From Halomonas sp. HL-48 (GTDB taxonomy: Bacteria > Pseudomonadota > Gammaproteobacteria > Pseudomonadales > Halomonadaceae), in the NCBI RefSeq assembly GCF_001314875.1, contig NZ_LJZS01000011.1, positions 1 through 64,000 of the forward strand: 64,000 bases of DNA, in the 5' to 3' direction. Positions 56,108-64,000 of this stretch are shown here, piece after piece; the first letter of the stretch is position 1, and each line of letters starts with the position of its first letter. The position numbers and the translations under genes are program-made. Under the pieces are notes generated by a model, which was not told the DNA's origin, made no database searches, and saw only the letters and a list, made by a program, of their open reading frames with translations.

Positions 56108-56931
56108 GCAAATGCCTCCCGGCGCGACGCGCGCCATTCCAGCCCCGCCTTGGCGGCGAGCGTCAGTAGGGCGATCAATGCGAGTAGGGCCGCGCAGGCA
56201 AAAGCCCCCACGGCGTTGTAATCCTGGTAAAGCTGCTCCAGGTGCAGGGGCAGCGTGTTGGTCTGGCCGCGAATGGCCCCTGAGACGACGGATACTGCGC
56301 CAAATTCGCCCACCGCGCGGGCGTTGGTCAGGATAATTCCGTAGAGTAGCGCCCAGCGGATATTAGGCAGCGTAACGCGTCGAAACGTCGTCCAGCCCGA
56401 TGCGCCGAGCACAACGGCAGCCTCTTCTTCCCGCGATCCCTGGGCCTGCATCAGCGGTATCAGTTCTCGGGCCACAAAGGGGCAGGTGACGAAGATGGTC
56501 ACCATCAAAATACCCGGCCAGGAAAACATCAGCTGAATGTCGTAGCTGTCCAGCCAGCCGCCGATCCAGCCATTGCGTCCGTAGAGCAACAGATAAATAA
56601 GACCGGCCACGACGGGAGACACCGCGAAGGGGATATCAATCAGCGTTTGTAGCAACCGCCGGCCAGGAAAGCTGAAACGCGTCACCAGCCAGGCAAGCGC
56701 AACGCCGAACACCAGGCAAACCGGTATCGTGAGCAGGGCAATGCCAAGCGTAAGGCCGATGGCGTGTAGCGTATAAAAGTCACTGACGTTAGACCAAAAA
56801 ACGCTGACACCCTGGGAAAACGCCTGGGCAAAGATAGCCACTAGCGGGAGCAGTAGAAAAAGCCCTGAAAGCCCCACGGCCATCGCAATCAACAGGCGGC
56901 GGACAAGCGGTGCGTCTCCAATCCGTTGCAT
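56104..56931 (-). CDS. cysW: Sulfate ABC transporter permease CysW
   Basis: A 275-residue inner-membrane permease with about six helices and the EAA docking loop [16 protein letters not shown]. Its ATG shares one base with the cysT stop. It forms the sulfate/thiosulfate channel with CysT. Confidence 0.94.
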   Translation of the reverse strand: MQRIGDAPLVRRLLIAMAVGLSGLFLLLPLVAIFAQAFSQGVSVFWSNVSDFYTLHAIGLTLGIALLTIPVCLVFGVALAWLVTRFSFPGRRLLQTLIDIPFAVSPVVAGLIYLLLYGRNGWIGGWLDSYDIQLMFSWPGILMVTIFVTCPFVARELIPLMQAQGSREEEAAVVLGASGWTTFRRVTLPNIRWALLYGIILTNARAVGEFGAVSVVSGAIRGQTNTLPLHLEQLYQDYNAVGAFACAALLALIALLTLAAKAGLEWRASRREAFA

Positions 56932-57785
56932 TACGCTTTTCCTCCATGCAAGCGGCGCACGAAACGGCCTTGCCAGATATTGATCGCCAGTAGCAAGGCA
57001 AGCGAGACAAATAGCACCACCGACGCAATGGCCGATGCACCCACGTAGTCATATTCCTGGAGCTTGATGAAGATCATCAGTGCCGTGATCTCGGTTTCGT
57101 AAGGCATGTTGCCTGCGATAAAAATAATTGCCCCGAATTCGCCGAGCGAGCGTACAAATGCAAGCCCCGTTCCGGTCACCAGGGCTGGCCATAGATGGGG
57201 CATTATGACGCGACGAAAGGCAACGCCGTCGGTGGCCCCCAGCGACATGGCGGCTTCGTCCACCTCAACGGGCATGTCCTCTAACACCGGCTGAACGGTG
57301 CGAACCACAAACGGGATACTGGTGAATGCCATGGCCAGGGCGATTCCAACCCAGGTCTGGGCAACGGGCAGGTCGAGCGCTTCTAGCCAGCTGCCCATCC
57401 AGCCATTGCTTGAATAAAGCGTTGCAAGCGTAATGCCCGCCACTGCGGTTGGCAGTGCGAAGGGCAGGTCCATCAGCGCATCCAACAGTCGCTTGCCGGG
57501 GAAGGTGTAGCGCACCAATACCCAGGCCAGCAACAAACCAAACACAGCGTTGATCAACGCCGCGACCGCCGCCGCTCCGATGGTGACCATGTAGCTGGCA
57601 ACCACACGGCCTTCGGTGATAATGGTCCAGTACTCAGCAAAGCTCAGCCCGGCCAACTGGCCGAAAAGCCCGGTAATGGGTAGCAGCAGTACCAGCGAAA
57701 TAAACAGCACGCTGATACCCATGGAAAGACCAAATCCGGGCAGCACACGCGCGCTGCCGGACTGACGAAGGACGAAGTGGCTCAT
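56931..57785 (-). CDS. cysT: Sulfate ABC transporter permease CysT
   Basis: A 284-residue permease with about six helices and the EAA loop DEAAMSLGATDGVAF; it begins near LPGFGLSMGISVLF, the usual CysT N-terminus. It lies 25 bp after the binding-protein gene and overlaps cysW by one base. Confidence 0.94.
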   Translation of the reverse strand: MSHFVLRQSGSARVLPGFGLSMGISVLFISLVLLLPITGLFGQLAGLSFAEYWTIITEGRVVASYMVTIGAAAVAALINAVFGLLLAWVLVRYTFPGKRLLDALMDLPFALPTAVAGITLATLYSSNGWMGSWLEALDLPVAQTWVGIALAMAFTSIPFVVRTVQPVLEDMPVEVDEAAMSLGATDGVAFRRVIMPHLWPALVTGTGLAFVRSLGEFGAIIFIAGNMPYETEITALMIFIKLQEYDYVGASAIASVVLFVSLALLLAINIWQGRFVRRLHGGKA

Positions 57786-57810
57786 AGCTCAACCTGACGG
57801 GGCAAAGAAA

Positions 57811-58821
57811 TTAACGGCGCTGAAGTTGATCAAGCATGCCGCCGCCTTCAAAGTGCGTCTCCATAGCCTCGTCCCAACTGCCAAATACATCCTCTACTTT
57901 CAGCAGTTCGGTTTCGGGGAACTGGTCGGCAAATTCTTCAACCACATCTTCATGGTGAACGCGGTAGTTGAAGCCTGCGAGCAAGCGCTGGGTGTCCTCG
58001 CGGTAGAGGTATTCCAGATAGCTTTGCGCCAGGTCGCTGTTTTCGTTGCGCTCGGCATTAGGGCCCACCACGGCTACGGGGAACTCTGCCAAAATACTGG
58101 TGGGGGGTACGATGACTTCGTAGTCGTCGCTGCCGTATTCCTTGCGAATGTTGTTGACCTCGGACTCGAAACTGATCAGCACATCGCCGATTTCGCGCTC
58201 GATAAAGCTGGTGGTGGCACCTCGGCCGCCGTTATCAAATACTTCGACGTTACCCAGGAAAGTGCGCATGAAATCCTGGATTTGCTCTTCATCGCCGTCA
58301 AATTGTTCGTCGGCAAAGCCCCAGGCGGCGAGATAGGTATAGCGGCCATTACCCGAGGTTTTCGGGTTGGGGAAGACCATCTCAATATCTTCTTCCACCA
58401 GGTCGTCCCAGTTTTCGATGCCTTTGGGGTTGTCCTTGCGCACCAGGAACGCTGTGGTGGAGTAGTAAGGTGAGGCATTGTTGGGTAGGGCGTCTTGCCA
58501 ATCTTCAGCCACTAGGTCGGCATCAGCCAAGGCCTGGACGTCAGTCACTTGGTTATAGGTCACCACATCGGCGCGAAGCCCTTGCATGATGGCGCGTGCC
58601 TGGGCAGATGAACCACCGTGAGACTGGCTAACCTCGATTTCCTCGTCGTGTTCTTCTTCCCACCATGATTCAAATTTGGGATTAATTTCGGCAAACAGTT
58701 CGCGTGCAATATCATACGAAGAGTTGAGCAGCTCGCGTTCTTGAGCCATAGCAGGGCTTGAAAGCGTGGCGCCAATGGCGAGAGCCAACATGCTACGACG
58801 GAAAACAACAGGTAATGACAT
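57811..58821 (-). CDS. sbp: Periplasmic sulfate-binding protein
   Basis: A 336-residue binding protein with a signal peptide (cut after AMA, about residue 26) and the mature start ERELLNSSYDIARELF. The sulfate-site segment is SHGGSSAQARAI, with later TSGNGRY and GRGATTSF motifs. Sbp and CysP are not easily told apart. ATG 58821 is chosen over GTG 58824 from AAGGAG spacing. It heads the sulfate uptake operon. The mature protein is very acidic. Confidence 0.93.
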   Translation of the reverse strand: MSLPVVFRRSMLALAIGATLSSPAMAQERELLNSSYDIARELFAEINPKFESWWEEEHDEEIEVSQSHGGSSAQARAIMQGLRADVVTYNQVTDVQALADADLVAEDWQDALPNNASPYYSTTAFLVRKDNPKGIENWDDLVEEDIEMVFPNPKTSGNGRYTYLAAWGFADEQFDGDEEQIQDFMRTFLGNVEVFDNGGRGATTSFIEREIGDVLISFESEVNNIRKEYGSDDYEVIVPPTSILAEFPVAVVGPNAERNENSDLAQSYLEYLYREDTQRLLAGFNYRVHHEDVVEEFADQFPETELLKVEDVFGSWDEAMETHFEGGGMLDQLQRR

Positions 58822-58906
58822 CACAAGCTCCTTGAAAGCTAAGCCAGCATTGGCAATTTAGTTAGCAAGCTTAAACCTGTGATTATGGAATTACAATCGT
58901 GTTTTA

Positions 58907-58923
58907 TATTCTTTTTTAGAATA
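58907..58923. promoter_or_regulatory. AT-rich inverted repeat upstream of sbp
   Basis: TATTCT, 5 T, AGAATA form a perfect 6 bp inverted repeat in a markedly AT-rich block about 86 bp before the sbp start. This is where a CysB-activated promoter would be expected. It does not clearly match the CysB consensus. Confidence 0.35.
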
Positions 58924-59061
58924 ATGATTAAGAAAAATGGGGCTAACTTATCCACGATACGTGTCTGCTCTCACCGCCGCGCGAAGGTTCTGCTAACATG
59001 CCCGCCTTTAAAGGCGGCAATGGCCGTGGTTCCCTCTCTTTGGCAAAGCAGGAATGTTGAT

Positions 59062-59757
59062 ATGACCGCTGCGCATGATTATCTGATTGCTCCCTCGATT
59101 CTTTCCGCCAACTTCGCACGCCTGGGCGAGGAGGTGGACAATGTGCTCGCGGCGGGGGCCGATATCGTACATTTCGATGTGATGGACAATCATTACGTGC
59201 CCAACCTCACCATTGGCCCGATGGTGTGCAAAGCGCTGCGCCAGCACGGCGTGACGGCGCCGATTGACGTGCATCTTATGGTCAAGCCGGTGGATCGCAT
59301 GATCAGCGATTTCATCGAGGCGGGCGCCAGCTACATTACGTTTCACCCGGAAGCCTCCGAGCATATCGACCGCTCGCTGCAGCTGATCCGCGACGGGGGT
59401 TGCAAGGCCGGGCTGGTCTTCAACCCGGCCACGCCGCTGTCCTATCTGGACTACGTGATGGATAAAATCGACATGGTGCTGTTGATGAGCGTCAATCCGG
59501 GCTTCGGTGGGCAGTCGTTCATTCCCGCCACGCTTGATAAGTTGCGCGAGGCGCGGGCGCGTATCGACGCGTCAGGACGACCGATTCGTCTTGAGGTCGA
59601 TGGCGGCGTGAAAGCCGACAACATCGGCGACATTGCCGCCGCCGGCGCGGATACCTTTGTCGCCGGTTCGGCCATTTTCAACGCGCATAGCACAAGCGAT
59701 CCCCACGGCTATGACTCGGTGATCAAGCAGTTAAGGGCGGCGATGAGCAACCGTTGA
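59062..59757 (+). CDS. rpe: Ribulose-phosphate 3-epimerase
   Basis: Interconverts ribulose-5-P and xylulose-5-P. The 231-residue TIM barrel has [32 protein letters not shown] and [12 protein letters not shown], with the metal ligands Ser, His and Asp in these motifs. ATG 59062 (AGGA upstream) matches the family N-terminus; the 58879 extension is not supported. gph is the next plus-strand gene, with ndh inserted on the other strand. Confidence 0.96.
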   Translation: MTAAHDYLIAPSILSANFARLGEEVDNVLAAGADIVHFDVMDNHYVPNLTIGPMVCKALRQHGVTAPIDVHLMVKPVDRMISDFIEAGASYITFHPEASEHIDRSLQLIRDGGCKAGLVFNPATPLSYLDYVMDKIDMVLLMSVNPGFGGQSFIPATLDKLREARARIDASGRPIRLEVDGGVKADNIGDIAAAGADTFVAGSAIFNAHSTSDPHGYDSVIKQLRAAMSNR

Positions 59758-59764
59758 ACGGTGT

Positions 59765-61063
59765 TTAATGGAGCTTCATGCGTGGCTTGAGATAACGATT
59801 GAGCTTGTCTACCAGCCACGCCAGCCCGGTTTTGGGTGCGCCGTGAATCGATAGCTGGTGCATGCGGTAAAGCGATGCGTAGGCGCGCCTCGCCAGCCAG
59901 CCTTCCAGAAATAACCCGCGCGAGGCGGAGCTGCGCATCAGGCTGCCCACGGCGTCGTAGCTCGCCAGCGATACCAGCGAGCCGCGATCCCGATACTCGA
60001 AGTCGGCGAGGGGCTTGCCCTCCAACTGATTGATCAGATTCTTGGCCAGTCGTTTGGCCTGCTGGTGGGCCGCCTGGGCGCGGGGCGGCACGCTGCCGTT
60101 TTCCCCCATAGGGCAGTCGGCGCAGTCACCCAAGGCAAAAATCGCCGGATCATCGATGCTTTGCAGGGTTTTGGCGACTTTGATCTGATGCTTTTTGTTG
60201 GTGGAAAGCCCCAGTTCAGAGAGAAACGGCGGTGCCTTGATGCCCGCCGCCCAGACATTGAGGTCGGTCTCAATGACGTCGTCATCGCCGGTGATCAGGC
60301 GATTCGCCTGGGCTTCTTTGATAGCGGTGCCCACGTGCACCGTGACGCCCATGCCTTCCAGCTCTTGTTGAACGGTTTGGCTGATGCGCTCGGAAAGCGC
60401 CGGCAGCAGGCGCGGTGCGGCCTCAAGCAGGTGCACGCTGATTTGCTGGTGGTCCGCCGCGGTGACGCCGTAGGCGTTGAGCATACGCGAGGCATCAAAC
60501 AGCTCCGCTGCCAACTCCACCCCGGTCGCCCCGCCGCCGACAATGCCGATGGTCAGTTGGGTATGCTGACGCAGCGAGGGGTCGGTGTAGCGCAGAAACG
60601 TATTGATCATGTCGCGCTGAAACGCTTTGGCCTGCTGCGGTGAGTCGATAAAATGGCAATGCTCGTCAACCCCGGGCGTGCCGAAGTCATTGGACACGCT
60701 GCCCAGGGCCATGACCAGATAGTCGTAAGCGAGCTCCCGGGCGGGCAGTACTTCAGCGCCGTCCTCATCCACGATGGGGGCCAGGTGCAGTCGCTTGGCC
60801 TCGCGGTCGAGGCCTGACAGCGAGCCGCGCTGGTAGCGGTAATGATGTGCCGAGGAATGACCGCGGTAATCCACCTCGTCCATGCTGGAATTCAGCACGC
60901 CGGTGGCAAGCTCGTGCAATAACGGTTTCCAGACGTGGGTGGTGTTGCGGTCGAGCAATACGATGTCGGCCCGGTTGCGCTTGCCAAGCGTGCGTCCTAA
61001 CTGGGTGGCCAGCGCCAGACCGCCGGCGCCGCCGCCAACAATCACGATGGTGGGAAGGCTCAT
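59765..61063 (-). CDS. ndh: Type II NADH:quinone oxidoreductase
   Basis: A 432-residue non-proton-pumping NADH dehydrogenase. It has an N-terminal FAD site VIVGGGAGGLALA and a second nucleotide motif GIVGGGATGVELAAEL near residue 174. An FAD-contact ALGDCA segment (ALGDCADCPM) and a C-terminal amphipathic membrane-binding region are also present. It converges with rpe (7 bp apart) and is divergent from gph. Confidence 0.95.
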   Translation of the reverse strand: MSLPTIVIVGGGAGGLALATQLGRTLGKRNRADIVLLDRNTTHVWKPLLHELATGVLNSSMDEVDYRGHSSAHHYRYQRGSLSGLDREAKRLHLAPIVDEDGAEVLPARELAYDYLVMALGSVSNDFGTPGVDEHCHFIDSPQQAKAFQRDMINTFLRYTDPSLRQHTQLTIGIVGGGATGVELAAELFDASRMLNAYGVTAADHQQISVHLLEAAPRLLPALSERISQTVQQELEGMGVTVHVGTAIKEAQANRLITGDDDVIETDLNVWAAGIKAPPFLSELGLSTNKKHQIKVAKTLQSIDDPAIFALGDCADCPMGENGSVPPRAQAAHQQAKRLAKNLINQLEGKPLADFEYRDRGSLVSLASYDAVGSLMRSSASRGLFLEGWLARRAYASLYRMHQLSIHGAPKTGLAWLVDKLNRYLKPRMKLH

Positions 61064-61217
61064 GTCTTACTCCTTGACGAAATGATCCTCAGCATAGTGG
61101 TTTCTTGCGATACTGACGAATATGAACGGTCGTTTACAACAGGTACACTGACCCGCTGAAAGCCCCGCAGGGCGAGCTTCAGGCAATATTGAGTATGACG
61201 CTAAAAAGGATGGTTAC

Positions 61218-61886
61218 GTGCACCCACTACTTGACGGCAAGCGTCTGATTGCCTTTGACCTCGATGGCACGCTCATCGACTCGGTGCCTGACCTGACCGT
61301 GGCGGTCGCCCGCGCGCTGGTCGACCAGGGGTTGCCGATGCCGACGACGGATGACGTGCGCCACTGGGTGGGTAACGGTGCGGCGGTGTTGGTCGAGCGG
61401 GCCCTGACCTGGGCGAAGGGTATGCCGCCCGAAGCGATGCTGTTCGATCGTGCCTACGCGGCGTTTCTGCACTATTACGGCGCCGCGCCCAATCAGTTGA
61501 CGTCGCTCTACCCTGGCGCCCGGTCGGCGTTGACCGGGCTGCGTCAGGCCGGCTATACGCTGGTGTTGATCACCAACAAGCCCGAGCGCTTCATCGTGCC
61601 GATACTCGATCACTTCGGCTTGCAGGGGTACTTTACACTCTGCCTCGGCGGTGACTCGCTGGCGGAGAAAAAACCGTCCCCGGTGCCTTTACTGCATGCC
61701 GCGCAGGTCGGCGGGGTCGCCCCTGACGCCTGCGTAATGGTGGGGGATTCCCGCCACGATATCGCCGCCGGCAAAGCGGCCGGTTTTGTCACCCTGGCGC
61801 TGCCGTATGGTTATAACCACGGGGAGCCGATTGAAGAAAGCGGGCCGGATGCGGTCATTGCGTCGCTTGCCGAGCTGATTGCCTGA
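61218..61886 (+). CDS. gph: Phosphoglycolate phosphatase
   Basis: A 222-residue HAD hydrolase that removes 2-phosphoglycolate formed in DNA repair. Motif I is FDLDGTLIDS, motif II VLITNKP, and motif III/IV has KPSPVPLLHA and VGDSRHD. The start is GTG 61218, with AAGGA eight bases upstream. In pseudomonads rpe-gph-trpE are contiguous; here ndh separates rpe from gph. Confidence 0.95.
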   Translation: MHPLLDGKRLIAFDLDGTLIDSVPDLTVAVARALVDQGLPMPTTDDVRHWVGNGAAVLVERALTWAKGMPPEAMLFDRAYAAFLHYYGAAPNQLTSLYPGARSALTGLRQAGYTLVLITNKPERFIVPILDHFGLQGYFTLCLGGDSLAEKKPSPVPLLHAAQVGGVAPDACVMVGDSRHDIAAGKAAGFVTLALPYGYNHGEPIEESGPDAVIASLAELIA

Positions 61887-61907
61887 AGGGGCGTCGCGCT
61901 GAGGCGA

Positions 61908-62825
61908 TCAGTCATCCTCACGGGCACCGCCCAGTGCCGCGTGAAGCAGTTCGGTATTGTGGCGCAGCATGGCGACATAGTCGGCGGCCGGCCCGTCGCT
62001 ACCGCTTAAGGCATCCACATAGAGGGGGCCTGCCAGCGGCAGGTCGACGTAGCGCGCCTGCGCATCCATATGGATTTTGGGTGTCGTGCTTTCATAAAAC
62101 AGTGCCGGCGGGCGCTTGTCGGCAAGCGTTGCCTGGAGCCGGGCCATCGCCGCGGCCTTGCCCAGGGTTTCGTGATTCACGCCCCATAGGGCGGTGTATT
62201 CAAAGTCATAGGCATCGGCGAAGTAGGCAACCCCTGCTTCGCTGGTGACCAGCGACCGGTTGGTCTGGGGGATGCCGCCCAGCCGTTCCCGGATGCCGGC
62301 GTCGAGCTCCTCCAGTGTCTCTTTGAGCTCGTCGGCGCGTTGGCCAAACGCCTCGGCGTGGTCCGGCGCATGCGCCGACAGGGTGTCGACGATAACGTCC
62401 ACATAGGCGGCGGCGCCCTGGGGTGCCATCCACATGTGGGGATTTGCGCTGTTCTCGTAGCGGCCGACGGTCAGCGGCAACGTCGGGTAATCGGCGTGTT
62501 CGGCCAACGCCACCATGGGCAATTCGTCCTCGACGATGGCCTGCACGTCGCGCAGCCAGGGTTCCAGGTCAAAGCCGTTATAAAACACCAGATCGGTTTC
62601 TTCCAGCGCCAGGACGTTGGGCGGGTTGAGTTCCCAGCGGTGAACGTCCTCGCCGGGCGGTACGATGACATCAACGCTTGCGTTATCGCCGGCCACGCGC
62701 TTGACCAGATCGGCAATCACCGAGAACGAAGTCACTACCCGCAGCGGCGACTCCGCCACAGCGGGGGCGCTGGCGAGCAAAAGCGCCACCAAGAGCGAGC
62801 CTACGTTTATCAGCTTATTGCGCAT
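61908..62825 (-). CDS. Metal-binding ABC lipoprotein-like receptor (Mn/Fe/Zn, SBP cluster A-I)
   Basis: A 305-residue exported binding protein with a signal peptide (cut after AVA, residue 24). Its predicted ligands His62 (GEDVHRWELNP), His130 (NPHMWM), Glu196 (SEAGVAYFA) and Asp271 (YVDAL) form the His-His-Glu-Asp set of the PsaA/SitA Mn/Fe group. The His-rich loop usual in ZnuA is absent, so Mn or Fe is more likely than Zn. ATG 62825 follows GGGAGCG. No permease or ATPase gene is adjacent. Confidence 0.9.
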   Translation of the reverse strand: MRNKLINVGSLLVALLLASAPAVAESPLRVVTSFSVIADLVKRVAGDNASVDVIVPPGEDVHRWELNPPNVLALEETDLVFYNGFDLEPWLRDVQAIVEDELPMVALAEHADYPTLPLTVGRYENSANPHMWMAPQGAAAYVDVIVDTLSAHAPDHAEAFGQRADELKETLEELDAGIRERLGGIPQTNRSLVTSEAGVAYFADAYDFEYTALWGVNHETLGKAAAMARLQATLADKRPPALFYESTTPKIHMDAQARYVDLPLAGPLYVDALSGSDGPAADYVAMLRHNTELLHAALGGAREDD

Positions 62826-63146
62826 TCCACGCTCCCGGCTTTCTTGAAAGGCGACTGATAATAAAGATTGTGCTGCCGCGTTGCTAGTTCCCGTTGCCCG
62901 GATGACGCCTAACAAAGGCTACGTTATCACTATGCGGGGAAGATACAATTTATCAAGCCTCGCTTTTGTCAGCCGGAGGCCCTTGGGCCCGAGCGATCGG
63001 CCGCAGGACAAGTTCGTGACGTGCGAACCCGCATGGCGTTACAATCGGTCGATAATTGGCGGAAATGGCAAGTCACTACGGGCTGGCTAACTGATTGGGT
63101 AACCTGCGAGCCATTGCGTGGAATTTTATTGGGGTTTCAATTCGTT
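62826..63146. other. Divergent intergenic region, metal-binding protein / trpG
   Basis: 321 bp without an independent gene. Promoters for both sides must lie here, but I see no confident boxes. From 63021 the trpG frame is open upstream and contains four Trp codons within 14 (63057-63098). No Fur, Zur or MntR box or TrpR operator is clear. Confidence 0.6.
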
Positions 63147-63737
63147 ATGGCTCAAAAAGTAGTGATGCTGGACAACTACGATAGCTTCACATTCAACATC
63201 GTTCAGTACCTGGTCGAGCTGGGCGCCGACGTGGTGACTTACCGCAATGACGAGATCAGCGTTGAGCAGATCGAAGCCCTGGCGCCGACCCACCTGGTGA
63301 TCTCGCCGGGCCCCTGCACGCCCAACGAAGCCGGAATTTCGCTTGATGCCATTGAACGGTTTGCCGGCCGGTTACCCATTTTGGGCGTGTGCCTGGGGCA
63401 TCAGGCCATTGGTCAGGTCTACGGCGGGAGGGTGGTGCGCGCGCCCCAGGTGATGCACGGTAAAACCTCGGCGGTAGCCCACGACGGCCAAGGGGTGTTT
63501 GCCGGATTGAACAATCCGCTGGAAGTGACGCGCTACCACTCGCTGGTAGTGGACGAACAGGGCCTGCCCGAGTGCCTGGAGATAACGGCCCGAACCGGGG
63601 ATGACGACGTGACACCAGGGGTTATCATGGGGCTGCGCCACCGGGAGCTGGACGTTGAAGGCGTCCAGTTTCATCCTGAATCCATCCTGACCCGCCAGGG
63701 CCATGCGCTACTGGCCAACTTTTTAAAACGCGGCTGA
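63147..63737 (+). CDS. trpG: Anthranilate synthase component II (glutamine amidotransferase)
   Basis: Supplies ammonia from glutamine for anthranilate synthesis; it may also serve p-aminobenzoate synthesis. The 196-residue class I amidotransferase begins [16 protein letters not shown]. Its nucleophile is Cys82 in [10 protein letters not shown], and the His/Glu pair lies in QFHPES. ATG 63147 matches the family start, though only a distant GGGG lies upstream. trpD follows after 36 bp; trpE is not adjacent. Confidence 0.95.
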   Translation: MAQKVVMLDNYDSFTFNIVQYLVELGADVVTYRNDEISVEQIEALAPTHLVISPGPCTPNEAGISLDAIERFAGRLPILGVCLGHQAIGQVYGGRVVRAPQVMHGKTSAVAHDGQGVFAGLNNPLEVTRYHSLVVDEQGLPECLEITARTGDDDVTPGVIMGLRHRELDVEGVQFHPESILTRQGHALLANFLKRG

Positions 63738-63773
63738 CCGCCGGTTTCACATGTTTTAGGGGCTTTTCTGCTC

Positions 63774-64000
63774 ATGCAAATGCGAGACGCAATTAACGCG
63801 GTGATGCGCCGCGAAGACCTCTCTTTCGATGCCACCCACGCGCTGATGCGCCAGATCATGACCGGCGAAGCCTCCGATGCTCAGATCGGCGGTCTGCTGG
63901 TGGGGCTTGCCATGAAAGGCGAGAGCGCCGTCGAGATCAGTGCCGCCGCCCAGGTGATGCGTGACCTGATGAAGCGGGTCGAGCTTGACGCTGAGAACGT
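63774..64000 (+). CDS. trpD: Anthranilate phosphoribosyltransferase, N-terminal part (cut by window edge)
   Basis: The first 75 codons of TrpD, which joins anthranilate to PRPP. The visible MQMRDAINAVMRREDLSFD and MRQIMTGEASDAQIGGLLVGLAMKG segments are the conserved N-terminal helical domain. ATG 63774 is preferred, with AGGGG 11 bases upstream; ATG 63780 is possible. The frame continues out of the window. Confidence 0.93.
   Translation, partial: MQMRDAINAVMRREDLSFDATHALMRQIMTGEASDAQIGGLLVGLAMKGESAVEISAAAQVMRDLMKRVELDAEN

Noticed and set aside
58879-59061. N-terminal extension of rpe by 61 codons
   Set aside because: The extension is a low-complexity AT-rich translation without a ribosome site, while ATG 59062 matches the family start exactly.
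63021-63146. A classical trp attenuator leader upstream of trpG
   Set aside because: The Trp-rich stretch has no stop codon before trpG, and no terminator/antiterminator pair is visible. Kept only as an open observation.
1-64000. Prophage, insertion sequence, integron, CRISPR array or restriction-modification island
   Set aside because: No transposase, integrase, repeat-spacer array, phage structural gene or restriction enzyme was found, and the gene content and order are those of core chromosome.

Overview
The window is a continuous stretch of chromosome from a gammaproteobacterium of the Halomonadaceae, most likely Halomonas or a close relative. This rests on three things I can see: a phasin gene followed by a class I PHA synthase with the modified SYCVGG active-site box, many acidic periplasmic and C-terminal segments, and a gene order that mixes Pseudomonas-like and Halomonas-like blocks. 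The species cannot be named from the sequence alone. Nearly all of it is core genome. I see no prophage, insertion sequence, CRISPR array, integrase or rRNA.

Layout. 1-3890: the 3' end of aroC, then a DUF6489-like gene, phasin and phaC (polyhydroxyalkanoate granule formation), closed by a terminator. 4084-5140: a copper-delivery pair (PCuAC chaperone and Sco). 5149-11017 (minus): miaB-phoH-ybeY-corC-lnt and a small membrane protein. 11149-11508: a promoter and three tRNA-Asn genes. 11713-17314: an orphan arsR, prc, apeB, tRNA-Met and mltF. 17420-24559 (minus): a TPR lipoprotein gene, lolB, ispE, tRNA-Gln, prs, rplY, pth and ychF. 24762-29293 (plus): hemA-prfA-prmC-lrp-moeB. 29295-30673: two divergent bactofilins. 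30718-33032 (minus): ahpC and ahpF. 33355-37530 (plus): a polyamine ABC importer, potFGHI.

37541-42559: small proteins and an RND efflux pair. 42757-46101: a YhiN-type flavoprotein, a yqjD-yqjE-yqjK-like operon and pldA. 46255-52393: a large MscK-type channel, then (minus) tlyA translationally coupled to an unrecognised 679-residue protein. 52662-54964: DUF1820, an SH3-domain protein, tpm and a YajG lipoprotein. 55010-58821 (minus): a sulfate importer, sbp-cysT-cysW-cysA. 59062-64000: rpe, ndh, gph, an orphan metal-binding protein, trpG and the start of trpD.

The clearest candidate for something undescribed is the protein at 50354-52393. Its C-terminal half carries Cys, His and Asn/Asp in the order and setting of a papain-like catalytic triad. 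Second is the bactofilin at 30098-30673, whose N-terminal membrane anchor resembles that of the division protein ZipA. Smaller points are a lrp gene inside the prmC-moeB operon, a Trp-rich in-frame stretch upstream of trpG with trpE missing from its usual place, and three tRNA-Asn copies, one with a compensated acceptor-stem base pair.
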